A DNA stretch of 64,000 nucleotides from Locusta migratoria (lineage: Eukaryota > Arthropoda > Insecta > Orthoptera > Acrididae): NCBI GenBank assembly GCA_026315105.1, contig CM048750.1:265413151-265477150 (forward strand). The letters run 5' to 3'. Shown piece after piece: positions 21,105-32,539 of the stretch (positions are counted from its first letter, which is position 1; every line of letters starts with the position of its first letter). The notes under the pieces were generated by a model. It did no database searches. It saw only the letters and a list, made by a program, of their open reading frames with translations, and was not told the origin of the DNA. The position numbers and the translations under genes are program-made.

Positions 21105-21830
21105 AGAAGATATATATGCAAATTAAGCTCTGTTACCTTTTCACGACTAACCGCTTAACCGATTTTCATGAAATTGTTTATGGACATAGCTTCAAGTCTG
21201 AAGAAGGACATACGCTACTTTAGAAACTGTGCAATTCAAGATAGTTGTTGATTTTAGATATATAACTTGAAATATGAAACAGTTGAGCATCAACGTTTCT
21301 CTTACATCTTATGAGACTCCTTGCTCCTTGGAAAAGCTATTTCTTCTTTGACGTTTGAAATTTGTCACAATTACTTTTAATGGTTGATATGTTGTACGTA
21401 ATACGGTTCAACATAATTAAAACAATGCTTACACAAAACGTCAACGTCTTAAAACCGCTGAACCGATTTTGATGACATTTGAATCCTGCATAATTTAAAC
21501 TTTACAGAACGTATAGATTCTTCATCCAGCGGTTTAGTCACGATGTGACAGAGATTCTGTTTGTATTTAGTAATTTCTTTATTTTAATCTCGATAAAGGA
21601 CAGTATTTACCGTCATTCTATAGAGGGTTTGCCTTTAAACTGAGAAATTGCAAACTTTCGATTGTCTTTGACCAGTGATCTCTATGCAAAATGGATGCAA
21701 AACTCTGGTCTCTGAACATAGAGCTCCAGCGTGCCTACACATTCTTATGTTTCGCACATGATTTCGCGTTATCCGCCATGTTTGAATATGGCAAACAAAT
21801 TTTACATTTTTACATTTTCTTTGTAGAATT
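21105..21830 (+). repeat. Helitron-like repeat relic
   Basis: The internal block 21680-21820 (gatctctatgcaaaatggat, ccgccatgtttgaatatggc) is a diverged direct copy of 7888-8025 in the Helitron-like repeat. Termini were not recovered. Confidence 0.55.
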
Positions 21831-22129
21831 TATGCTGTTGTGGCCTCAAATGGCACTATGATTTTAGAAAATTTTATTTTAATATTTTCAGTTATTTTTC
21901 ATCTCGGTACTCAGTACTGTCAGGCTCCATGGACCTAATCACAACATGCACAGAAAAATGCTCCAATTGTAAAACTTGTTTTTTTTTTTTTATCACACAT
22001 AAAAATTAAACGTATTTATATTAGAAAGTTAATTAACAAAAAAGGTGATATTTGTTTTTTCTGTAAATTTCACAGCAAATTTTGATTCTAGAGCAACGTT
22101 TTGACAGTATGTGATTTTTACATAGATAT

Positions 22130-22700
22130 CACATATTTAGTGAAATCTCATGAAATTGTAAGAAACAGTTCTTTTTGTCATTGCAACACAAACACACTTT
22201 ACATGAACGACATTGTGAATGTGGTCTCGACTGAATTTTATTGTTTGGACATATTGCACATCTTCCTCTTTTACGAGTAAACATTACAAAATGTTTTCCT
22301 CGGTTGCTGAGGAGTATATCTTTAGGAACAGAAAAATTACATTTCCTTCACTTTGGGGGAGTTATTTCATCTTTATTAGAGTTTCTATTTTTGAAATTTG
22401 GTACTTACTGCTCATTCATTAGCCCCAGTGCCGGAGCACGCCTGAATTCCAGCATTGGCAGCGCCCCATGTAAATCACTGGGAGCCACCATTTCTTTGAT
22501 CGCCTGTCAAGGCCATAAGTTCATCGTAATCTGTATGCATGATCCATCCCACCTATGTTTTTGTTGTAATTGCATACGATAACTAGACCAGGTATAGTCA
22601 TTTTTCAATATCTCTGAAATATTAATGGGAATGTCCACATACAAAATTGCTTCAATCTCTGCATCACTCAGAGGTAGAAAATAGCCACCAGTTTTCCGAT
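22130..22700 (-). pseudogene. piggyBac-like transposase relic, C-terminal zinc region
   Basis: The minus strand encodes RGKHFVMFTRKRGRCAICP, then CRSCKVCLCC and KNCFLQFHE. The run RC-x2-C ... C-x2-C-x2-LC ... CF-x2-xH resembles the cysteine-rich C-terminal domain of piggyBac transposases, which binds DNA and follows the RNase H-like core. An upstream piece (22507-22710), containing LSDAEIEAILYVDIP, may come from the N-terminal side. The catalytic core is missing and several stops and frameshifts occur, so this is a dead remnant. An alternative is another zinc-ribbon protein; motif order favours piggyBac. Confidence 0.5.
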
Positions 22701-22717
22701 TTTCGTCCATCCGTGTG

Positions 22718-25283
22718 ATTAGATTAGATTAATACTTGTTCCATAGATCATATATACGACATTTCGTAATGATGTGGAACGTGTCAGTCTAGTAAATGCT
22801 ATCTGCACTTGACAATCAATATTTTAAAGAGTTTTATTAAATTTTTTGTTTTTTTTATTTTTTTTATTTTATTTTTAAGTTTTATCTGAAAACTCATCTA
22901 CTTTGTAGAAGGAGTTGCCATTCAGAAATTCCTTTAATTTCTTCTTAAATACTAGTTGGCTATCTTGCAGACTTTTGATGCTACTTGGTAAGTGGCCAAA
23001 GACTTTTGTGGTAGCATAATTCACCCCTTTCTGAGCCAAAGTTAGATTTAACCTTGAATAGTGAATATCATCCTTTCTCCTAGTGTTGTAGCTATGCACA
23101 CTGCTATTACTTTTGAATTGAGTCGGATTGTTAATAACAAATTTCATGAGTGAATATATATATTGTGAAGCTACAGTGAGTATCCCTAGATCCCTAAATA
23201 AATGTCTGCAGGATGCTCTTGGGTGGGCTCCAGCAATTTCTGATTACACGCTTTGTGCAATGAATACTTTTTTACTCAATGTTGAATTGCCCCAGAATAT
23301 GATCCCATATGAAAGTAATGAACGTAAATAGGCGTAGTAAGCTAATTTACCGAGATGCATATCACCAAATTTTCCCATGACTCTGATAGTGTAAGTAGCT
23401 GAAATCAAACGTTTCAGGAGATCTTCAATATGTTTCTTCCAATTCATTCCCTTGTCAATGCAAACACCTAAAAATTTTGAATATTCTATCTTAGCTACAG
23501 ATTTATGTTCAAAGTCTATATTTATGAATGGTGTCATGTCATTTACTGTATGAGATTGTATATACTGGGTTTTATCAAAGTTTAATTAGAGTCCATTTGT
23601 AGAAAACCACTTAATAACTTTCTGAAAGATATCATTTACAATTTCATCAGTTAATTCCTGTTTGTCACGTGTGATAGCTATACTTGTATCATCAGCAAAA
23701 AGTACTAGCTTAGCATCTTCGTGAATGTAGAATGGCAAGTCATTAATATATATTAAGAACAGCAAGGGACCCAAGACCGAACCTTGTGGGACCCCATTTT
23801 TGATAACTCCCCAGTTAGAGGAATTAATTGTTTCATCTATGTCATGTGAGCTACTTATTTCAACTTTCTGCACTCTTCCAGTTAAGTATGATTTAAACCA
23901 TTTGTGCACTGTCCCACTCATACCACAATACTTAAGCTTATCTAGAAAAATCCCATGATTTACACAATCAGAAGCCTATGAGAGATCACAAAAAATCCCA
24001 ACTGGTGATGTCCGGTTATTCAGAGAATTTAATATTTCATCAGTGAAGGTACATATAGCATTTTCAGTTGAAAAGCTTTTTTGAAAACCAAAGTGACATT
24101 TTGTTAGAACTTTATTTGTACTAATATGTGAAGCAACTCGAGAATACGTAACTTTTTCAAAAAGTTTTGATAAGGCTGTCAGAAGTGAGATGGGTCGGTA
24201 GTTATTGACATCGGACGTATCCCCTTTTTTATGCAAAGGTTTAACGATAGCATATTTTAGTCTATCCGGGAAAATACCCTGCTTTAAAGAACTATTACAA
24301 ATATGACTGAGAATCCTACTTATCTTTCCTAATTTCTGAAGGAGAGGTGGGTGGAATTTCGATTGTATCAAATTGTGTGGGTATGGCCTCTTCCATTAAT
24401 TGCCTTACTCCTTCTAATGAACATTTAGATCCTATTTTCGCTGCAACATTTAAAAACTAATCATTAAAATGTTTTCAATTTCTGATTTTTTGATAATAAA
24501 GTTTTCATTTGTTTTGATGATAGTACCCTCCTTCTTTGCTCTTGGTTGCCCAGTCTCCCTTAGTTGTGAGTAAGGCGGACAGCCGACTTCGGTTTATTGG
24601 GAGAATTTTAGGAACATGTACTTCATCTGTAAGGGGAACTGCGTATAGAACGCTTGTACGACCACGTCCTGAATATTGCTCAAGTGTTTGGGACCTGCAG
24701 CAGATCAGTTTAAAGGAAGACATAGAAGCAGTTCAGAGGCGAGCAGCTAGATTTGTTAACGGTAGGTTCGACCAATGCGCGAGTGTCACGGAAATGCTCC
24801 AGCAACTCAATTGTGGATCGTTGGAGGAAAGACGACGTTCTTTTCGCGAAATTCTGTTGAGGAAATTTAGAGGGCCGAAATTCGAAGCTGAGTGTAGCAC
24901 GATCTTGCTGTCGCCTACTTACATTTCGCGTAGTGATCACAAAGACAAAATAAATTAGGGCTCGTACGGAGGCATATAGGCATTCTTTTTTCCCGTGTTC
25001 TAATTGGGAGTGGAATAGGAAAGGAAATGCCTAGAAGTGGTACAGTGTATCCTCTGCCACGCACCTTACGCTAGATTGCGGAGTATGTATGTAGATGTAG
25101 ATGTAGATATTCCAAATTGTTTTAATTTTATCATCGGAGGAGCTAATCTCAGACATGTTGTACATGCTTCTTGATTTTTTATTAACTTTTCTTAATGTGG
25201 CACAGTAGTTTTTATAATATTTTATTGTTTCTGGGTTATTTCTCTTTCTTGCGGTCAGATATAGTTCCTTTTTCTGTTACAAG
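22718..25283 (-). mobile_element. LINE (Jockey/CR1-type, family B), split by another LINE
   Basis: Read on the minus strand it starts in the linker KRNNPETIKYYKNYCATLRK (about 25150-25245). It continues after the inserted LINE into the RT: NYRPISLLTALSKLFEK (24150-24225), KNGVPQGSVLGPLLFLIYIN (about 23750-23810) and the catalytic VLFADDTSIAI (about 23690). Then come KFLGVCIDKGMNWKKHIED (23420-23480) and the C-terminal PNNTRRKDDIHYS-type region. The 3' UTR ends in a (TAATC)n tail at 22718-22735. Frames 24371-23976, 23921-23586, 23537-23244 and 23147-22875 are separated by single stops or shifts, so the copy is moderately old. Upstream endonuclease is absent. Confidence 0.9.
24523..25109 (+). 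mobile_element. LINE family A-related fragment nested in family B LINE
   Basis: The plus-strand frame 24536-24958 gives SRLRFIGRILGTCTSSVRGT, TLVRPRPEYCSSVWD, EDIEAVQRRAARFVNG and LEERRRSFREILL. This is the C-terminal region after the RT core. It ends with cctctgccacgcaccttacg and a gatgtagatgtaga tail. Removing 24523-25109 restores the interrupted host frame (K-T-I-W-N-I-I-K-T-N), which fixes the boundaries; TSD gata at most. Confidence 0.9.
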
Positions 25284-25890
25284 TGGACAGAACAACTAGA
25301 GAGATGTAATGCATAGTACTACAATAAACTGTTCGCAGAACCTGACGCTACTAATAAGTCCACTTTATAATATTCACTTTATCTCCCTTGCTTGTAATTA
25401 TATGCTTCAAACTTTTATTAAAAAACAGAGAGGGTACGTACTAACATTGAAGAAAACCAACGGAAGTTTCAATAAACTGCGCACAAAGCCAGGCAACAGC
25501 GTGGAAAGACACACAATCTTCTGTTTTCACAGCAGCGGGCAAAAACAATTACAAGCTGTGGCTGCCAGAGAGGTCTATGTATCGTATAATTATATCTCTG
25601 AAACCGTAGAGCAGAGGTACTATTACGTCCTGACAGATCACGAAACTGAAGTATAATAAAGTAATGGGAGTCAAAACTTACTGGTACTTTTATGTACCGT
25701 CAGGCAACAAAGGGTTAAATAGTTTGTTTCGCTTCATACTTTGGAAGTAAGACGTTTTCAGTGGAAAGTATACTAAATTCCCGAGTGCTTGTTGCGTAGT
25801 ATTAAAATACACGAAGTAAGTACCGTGGAACCTTCACTGATTACGTGCGTGCTAGTGTTTCTGCTGCAGTTCTTTGAAATACTTCTATTA
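25284..25890. other. Unassigned
   Basis: A 115-codon frame at 25309-25656 has no recognisable domain. Nothing else is visible. Confidence 0.3.
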
Positions 25891-25894
25891 CTTA

Positions 25895-26290
25895 TACAAA
25901 GCCAACTGTACTATTACAGGTTATAATTCCCACAGTCGGAACACAAAGGGAACTGAAGTAAAGTTTCATATTTTTCCTCGAAATGAAACATTAAGTGTGG
26001 CTCTACAAATGCTCTAGGAAGAATACTGAAAACACTGCACTTTCTCGAATATGCTCCTGGCCTTTCAAAGAAATGTAAGGGATTTACAGTCGTATTTACT
26101 TAATTTGCAAGGAAAAAAGTACTTGAGGAAGTCGCAGTACCATCACGCAATTTGCCGTGCAGTAGTGCGAATACCATTGTGCCATCTGTAACTAAGGAAA
26201 GAAATACACGACATACGAAACGCCAAGTATATAAAAGAGCTCTAGAGACTTATTATCGTTCAGCATTACAAGACGGTTGATTCAAACACT
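25895..26290 (+). pseudogene. THAP-domain relic (transposase or domesticated factor)
   Basis: Around 25904-25985 the plus strand reads NCTITGYNSHSRNTKGTEVK then FHIFPRN, the start of a THAP zinc finger (C-x-x-x-C then V-x-F-H-x-F-P), except that the second Cys is Tyr. After a one-base shift, about 25998-26065 gives VWLYKCSRKN and LSRICSWPF, matching the distal C..H end with His replaced. Then EEVAVPSRNLP (about 26118-26150) matches the AVP..LP motif usual after a THAP domain. THAP domains bind DNA and occur in P-element-like transposases and in host factors. Lost zinc ligands and the frameshift make it a pseudogene. I cannot tell whether the source was a transposon or a host gene. Confidence 0.55.
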
Positions 26291-26451
26291 TTGCATATTT
26301 ACAACACTGTTTGGCACCTTCAAGGGAAACAGAAATCTAAATCGTACTTTGAAACACTTATGTTCTTATTTTAATGTATTTTGATAAGATTGTGTTGAAA
26401 GATTCCTGTTCTTTTAAAGTCATCAATTGATATTGTAGACATTGTCGATAG

Positions 26452-26628
26452 CCACGGCGGAATAGCCGTGCGCATTGCGGCGCCGTGCTGCGGTACTCGC
26501 GGCCGTTCGCCGTGGAGGTTCGAGTCCTCCCTCGGATGTGTGTTGTCTTTAGGTTAGTTTAACTTAGTTTAAGGACTTTGTAAGCATATTTACTAATAAC
26601 CAAGCAGTTAAGTCCTATAGATGTACAA
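26452..26628 (+). mobile_element. tRNA-derived SINE
   Basis: The head has gccacggcggaatagccgtg and the B-box ggttcgagtcc (26517-26527); the tail taaggactttgtaagcatat and aagcagttaagtcctataga follows the family order in diverged form. It directly abuts the I-type LINE tail. Confidence 0.75.
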
Positions 26629-26631
26629 ACT

Positions 26632-27845
26632 TTTTTTATTATTATTTATTTATTATTTAACATGCCCCATTACATAGCAATATTACATGTTTGATGGTTT
26701 GATTCAGGCGGTTACATCAAATGTTCTTACAAACACAAGTACAGTATACATGTTGACAGGGTTTACAAAGGAACAAACAATTTTATACATTAGGAAATCT
26801 TAATGAATTACAAATATTGTAAAAGTCAGTAATGTATTTATGTACTAAGTCATATTTACTGACGGGCCATCCTCCTCCTTTGGCAGCTATTTTTTTTCCT
26901 GAGGTGGTCCCTCTCTTTCAATAAATTGCAGCAGTCAAAAAGCACGTGGTCAATAGTTTGGACAGCACTGTTACATGTGCACGTTCCGTCTTCAATTATT
27001 TTGAACCGCTGATAGGGCTTTCAGTTTCCCATGACCTGTTAGCATAGCTGTAAAATTGGGAGATTTTGGAAGTTTTATCACTAAACGTTGTCGGATCGTA
27101 GGAAAATACGATTTAGTGCTTCCCCCGTTTTTTGTTCTGTGCCACTCAATATCCCATTTGTTCCTAAACTCTTCTCGAAGTTTCTTCTTTACGGCACTTG
27201 TAGGTATTTTGTTATAGCGTGTTGACTGACGTGATCGAGCTGCTCTTTTAGCAAGGTTGTCAGCTAGTTCATTTCCCCATATCCCTTGATGTGCCTTAAC
27301 CCATTCGAAATGCACCAGCCAGTTGTGTGTCTGCAACCTTCTGATATTACTTCTTATTTCTTCAATCAAGAAGTTGTGGTTCTTCGGATTTCGCAAAGAG
27401 TCCAAAGTAATTCTGCTGTCGGTGTGAATTACTGCAGTTATATCAGTATTCGAGAGATTATTTATGAACTCAAGAGCATTGACGATGGCAAATTGTTCCG
27501 CTTGATTGTTTGAGCATTCATTAGACAGTTTTAGCTGTATCTGGTAAGTAAGCCTCTTATTAACAAATATTGCTATCCCCGAACCCACTCCGTCGTCTGA
27601 TTTGCTTCCATCTGTGTATACTTCAACAGCGTAGCTTTTGCTGGCGTCCTTCTCAGTTATCCTTGTAAAGTCTGCTGGGTGTGCCCAGCTTCTGTACTCT
27701 AGGGCGATGTCGATTGTCTGTTTGGCGTCTTTGGTTTTGACCAGGTTATAATATTTAGCTATTTCCTGTATCTTAAGTGTTTGAAGATTGTCGATGTGTT
27801 TGTGATCTGATCTGTTACTGATACATAACGCGTAAATCTAAGACT
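26632..27845 (-). mobile_element. I-type LINE, 3' part with RNase H domain
   Basis: The minus strand encodes a full RNase H domain. Its acidic residues are visible in order: VYTDGSKSDDG (about 27605-27640), NNQAEQFAIVNAL (about 27475-27515), VIHTDSRITLDSL (about 27405-27445) and GNELADNLAK (about 27245-27275). The domain removes the RNA strand during reverse transcription and is carried by I and related LINE clades. Downstream TAMLTGHGKLKA and, after a frameshift, GTCTCNSAVQTIDHVLFDC form a CCHC-type C-terminal knuckle. The 3' end is a (TAA)n-like tail at 26632-26665, typical of I elements. The intact frame covers 27588-26992; the RT and endonuclease are missing. Confidence 0.88.
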
Positions 27846-28391
27846 CAGCAGTCTTAACGGCAGAATTTTACAGTAGAATAGCACTTTACACTTAGGGTAG
27901 GAACAATATATTTCGTCAAATACTTGAAATAAATGCACATTCCGTACCGTAGCGGACTAAGCCTGTGCTGGCCGTTTGGGAGCGCGCAGTTCTACAGTAA
28001 CGGCACAGCGCTAGCCAATGGCAGAGCAGAGCTCTTACTGCCCAACCTTATATTTATTAGCCTTGGCATACAGATCAATATCTTTGACATGTATACAAGG
28101 ACATCAACGCGAGCGAACCCGTGGGTGAAAACAAGTATTTTCTAAAATAATTATCTCTTACCCTAGCTAGCTCTCCAAGGTATAATGATCTTAAATAAGT
28201 TGTACATCGCTAATAATTTTCAGTTGAAATTAGAAAATAATTGTCCCTCACAAAAGACATAACATAATTGCCCTGCACAAGAAACATACGTATATTACAC
28301 CTTGAGCTTAATAAACAGTTGCAAGATATAAGGTTCGTGTAGATTTTTTGGGACTCGCCAGGTGAAAATATTTGGAGGGATGTGTGGGTTC
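27846..28391. other. Unassigned
   Basis: At 28105-28133 cgcgagcgaacccgtgggtg resembles the 3' hairpin of the 7.15-kb Helitron-like repeat, but no CTAG end is present. The rest is uncharacterised. Confidence 0.3.
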
Positions 28392-30245
28392 TTTTTATTA
28401 TTTTTTTATTTTTATTATTTATTTTATTTTTATGAATGCCCCTGATGGGACAGGCTGGCAGCAGCCTCGGGACCACTGTACAGCCGAGTGCATTGACAAT
28501 TGCCGAGGAGAGTAAATTAATAAACGGTGATAAAACGGTGATATCGACATAAAAGGACACATGTCCGAACAAATAAATTAAGAATTGTGTGAAGTACATA
28601 CATATTCAGTTAAAACGGTGTCACAGTGGCTGAAAACACTGAAGTTAAAAAGCAACACTGAGACGGTGACGAAAACGGAGACAGTGAATACAATATCACA
28701 AGCAACACTGGTTCTGCCGTTTAACGACGGTTGCAGACACTTAGCAACATTGAAGTTATGAGTACCATATCACTGTACTGCTAAAATCGGCTTAGGTTCA
28801 AATGACGGGCACAATAACCCCGCAGATGATGGGAAAGGAAAGGATACGCGAAGGGATAGGAAAAGTTGTGGGAGGGAGGAAGGGGAGGGGGAAGGGTGAT
28901 AGAGTGGAAGAACTAGTAGGGAGAAGTTGGGAGGGGGAGAGAGAAGAGGGCACATCATACACGGAGAGGGGGTGGGACTAGGGCTGGTAGGAAGGGTAGG
29001 TGTCAGGATGGAGGGCGTCATCAAGGAGAGAAAGGTGGCAGAAGTTGCAGTTAGAGAGGATGTGGAGAATGTGCAGGTGTAGAGTGGGAGGAATGCATTG
29101 GTAAAGGCGTGGAAAGGGGCCCGGAGTTTAAGAGGAGAAACCAGAGGATGACGGGATTCTATTTTTCGGGAGATGTAGAGGATGCGGATATGTTCCAGTA
29201 GCTTCAAAAGGTGCAGGTAAGGAATAAGATCCGTAGAGGATCCGCATGGGGTAAGCAAGGCGGATGCGGTAAGCGAGGCATAGGGCGTGGCACTCCAGGA
29301 TCTGTAGGGATTTATAATAGACGGAGGAGCCAGATACCCAAGCGGAGTGGAAGCTGCAGAGGACGGGATGCATCACGGAGCGGTAAGCGTAGAGGATGGT
29401 GGATGGGCTGAGACCCCATGTCCAACCAAAGAGCAGTTTGGGAAGGTTGTGATGGGAAAGGGCTTTCTGGCGGACAGTCTTGAGATGGCAAGTCCAGGAA
29501 AGGGACTGGTCGAGAGTGAGGCCAAGTTATTTGAGGATGTGGGATGGGACCACTATGGAGAGTGAGGTAAAGGTCACGGTGGCGGAAGGAGAGGGTGGTA
29601 CGACCTATGATGATTGCCTGGGATTCATCAGGATTGACAGAAAGGAGCCACTTGTTAACCAAGTGGTCAATTGGGAAAGGTAAGATTGGAGAAGGTCCTG
29701 GGAATGGGCTAGGGAAGGGACGAGGGCGAGGAAAGCAGTGTCATCAGCATACTGCAGTAGATGGACAGGAGGCTGGGATTGTGGCATATTGACCAAGTAA
29801 ATGAGGTAGAGGAGCGGTGAGAGAACGGATCCTGGGGCACCCCAGCGTAGGGGTAAATCAAAAGGGAGTCAGAGTTATTGACTGTGACATAGGAGAGAAT
29901 GGAAGCAATGAGACGGTCATAATTAATAGTAAGGGCATAGGTTTAAAGAGGAGACCAGAATGTTATACTCAATTTTAGGCCTTCTCGAAGTAGAGAGATG
30001 CGACAAGAGTTCATCTTAGAGAGAGGTGAGGCAGATGAGTTGGTCATCAGCAGAGAAGAAAGGTCGGAAGCCACATTGGGAGAAGGGAAGGAGCTGGGTT
30101 GACGGAGATGTTGGTGGATGCGGCGAGAGAGGATGGTTTCCAGGATCTTGCTGAACACCGATGTGAGGCTGATGGCTCAGTACGAGGTGGTCTCAGAGGG
30201 AGGTTTACCGGGTTTTGCTAGGGGGTTCCAAGTCAGTGTAGATTT
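28392..30245 (-). mobile_element. Jockey-type LINE, 5'-truncated
   Basis: The minus strand gives KPGKPPSETTSY (about 30190-30215), SVFSKILETILSRRIHQHL (about 30095-30150), the catalytic LLQYADDTAFLALVPSLAHS (about 29710-29765) and LSVNPDESQAIIIGRTTLSF (about 29585-29645). Then come SILYAYRSVMRPVL-type sequence (about 29370-29410) and SLQILECHALCLAYRIRL (about 29250-29305). The 3' UTR is long, with a final gaggctgctgccagcctgtc block (28450-28470) and an A/T-rich tail at 28392-28436. Frameshifts between 30158-29943, 29796-29605, 29662-29312 and 29258-28770 show decay. Sister fragments lie at 1920-2375 and 63878-63975. Confidence 0.88.
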
Positions 30246-32539
30246 TGAGAGCTAGTATCTCCTATTCCCATCTGTCCTATTACCATATTTCGCATACAGC
30301 AAAATAGTATGACGATAGAATCATCTGAAGAATTACATCTATAGACATATGTAGCAACTATCTGTACAGGATGACCAGCCAGTCTAAAACAGGTTAGGAA
30401 AAAATTCAAAACTTCGCCTAAGTTTTACAAGTGTTCTTCTGCCGCGACATACGCCTTGACAACGTGACCAAGCCTGTCCACCTTGCAGGACTGAGCCGGC
30501 CAGAACCAGTAATGAATGCTGATGCTAAAATCACGCCACCCTTCTGGCGTCCGTGCTGAAACTACTGACGTTACCATGCTACCGTGTAGCCAATAGCAGA
30601 CACCCACGTTTGATCACGTGTGCTACTGCTGGAGGTCTCAGAGGTGCGAGAATCAGTTCCTTCGCTCTCTTCAGTTTGAGTTCTCGTGCAGAACAGACGC
30701 ACTGCAGAGGTCCAGCCTCTGTGCGGGGCGAACGGCCGCATGCCGTCCGCTCCCGCCTAGCGCCTGTTCGGTATCAGCCACCAACTGTGTGAACCGTAAC
30801 CATTACAATTACCGTAACCTTTTCCGTTTTTAAAGCCGCTAGCTTAGACTGGCAGTCATTCATTGCATCCGTTCCCAGGGCGAGTCCCGCCATGTATTCC
30901 GTATTTCAGAATATACCAAATATTTACTTGAATTCTATCTTTTATTTGCCATTCAGCCACCCTTTCCTAGGGCACCCACAAGCCTTCACCGCTCCGCCTT
31001 CCATCCTGACAACGCGTCCAACCCATTTTATTTATGCAGCACTGGGATGGGTTGTATAATTTTCCTATCATCCGTAGATAAGTCCTGTACATATCAGAAG
31101 CAAAATATCGAAGAAAATTTCAAAGAAATGTTACTTGATATAAAATTCTTACCTAATTATTTTTTTCATTCCGACGCATAAGAGTCGACATAGGGCATAG
31201 TGCCACCTTCTAGCGTGGATCGATTATGTCACCAGAGCGAGGTTCTGGTCGCTGACGACTTACAAATACGTCTGTAAAAAGTGGTACCGATCGGTTGAAA
31301 AGGGCGACTAAAAGAAGTGGAAACACGCTACGACAGACACACAGACAATGTGAAATATCTCTAATTTTTTCCAATATCTCTGAAACTCCGCGAGATATTA
31401 ATTATCTACATTATCTACATTTTTCGTCTCAGAAGAAAGGTTTAGGCGTTATTTTCAGTAAAATCATCACTTGTTAAAAGGCCATCGTAAGTAGTGTTAC
31501 TAACCTGAAATGGGTGAATAAGATAAACTGTAATATAATAAAATCATCACCTATATCAAGAATTGCGCATTTTGTTCTGTTCCGTTTCCTTAAAAACTGG
31601 TCATCTCCTCATTGGTCTTAAAATATACTTTGCCTCTTAATTTATATTGCTTTGTAGGTTTAATAATTGTGCTTTCTGGCATGCGTTACGTGTGTTCTTT
31701 CCACCTCGGGTGAAATTGTTTTATTGTGGTAATGATGTTGTACATATTACATTCAGCTCGGATGCCATCGTTTCTCTTTTTATCCATTAGAGTGTATCCA
31801 GAAGATTTCCTTCCATGTCCTTGCCCAAATAAACAAGTCTCTAATGACTAAGCTGTTAATGGAGCGTTAAACACTAATCTTCCTTCCTTTCCAAATAAAA
31901 GAAACGAAACACACATGGCATAAAAAATCGCACTGACGTATTTTACGGCCCACTTTAGATTTGTAGTTTTATAATTTTTGCAGGCATTTCGGACAAAAGT
32001 AATAATTTAAATAATAATAAAAATGTAGTGGTATGATTACGACTCTACTATTGTGATAAAATCTATGCACCCAACATGTAATATTCTTTCTGGCAGTATT
32101 TTAACCAACAGCCAAATTTATATATTTGAGTTTAGCTTTGACAAACATTCTCGTTTATTAACTTTTACCTCTTTAAATTATCATTTTAATATCACTCCCT
32201 CATTTCCATTATATTTTTCCGTTAAAATATTATCACCTGCCTTGCCTTGGTAGTTTGGTCAAACTTTATATTCTTTGCCTGTACTGGTTACGAATGACTG
32301 TAGCCTGGAACGAACTTAGCATACATTTCGGACGAGTGACTATAGCTTAGATGGAACACAGCGTATATTTGGCGTTCTTCAATCAGTCACATGCCATCCC
32401 TCACCCGAAAATCTGTTTTGCATACACCATTTTGCCTTCTTTACTTGATGATTTTCTTATTATAACGCAAGCGTTGTCATTTCAAAGCAATGGTGCACTG
32501 AAAATTATCAAAAACAGATCGTTCTTATAATATAATGTT
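30246..32539. other. Unassigned, 2.3 kb
   Basis: GC-richer 30540-30780 includes tgacgttacc and no coding pattern; it could be an LTR-like promoter remnant but lacks boundaries. 31300-31470 resembles the repeat at 36950-37500. A SINE tail fragment lies at 31790-31890. The rest is AT-rich with nothing visible. Confidence 0.3.
31790..31890 (+). mobile_element. SINE 3' fragment (same family as 43318-43521)
   Basis: aagtctctaatgactaagct, gttaatggagcgttaaacac and taatcttccttcc match the 3' body of the SINE whose head is intact at 43.3 kb. Confidence 0.5.

Noticed and set aside
28770..29258. Pro/Ser-rich 162-codon frame as a novel protein
   Set aside because: It is a shifted frame in the 3' part of the Jockey-type LINE; the LINE reading explains the interval.
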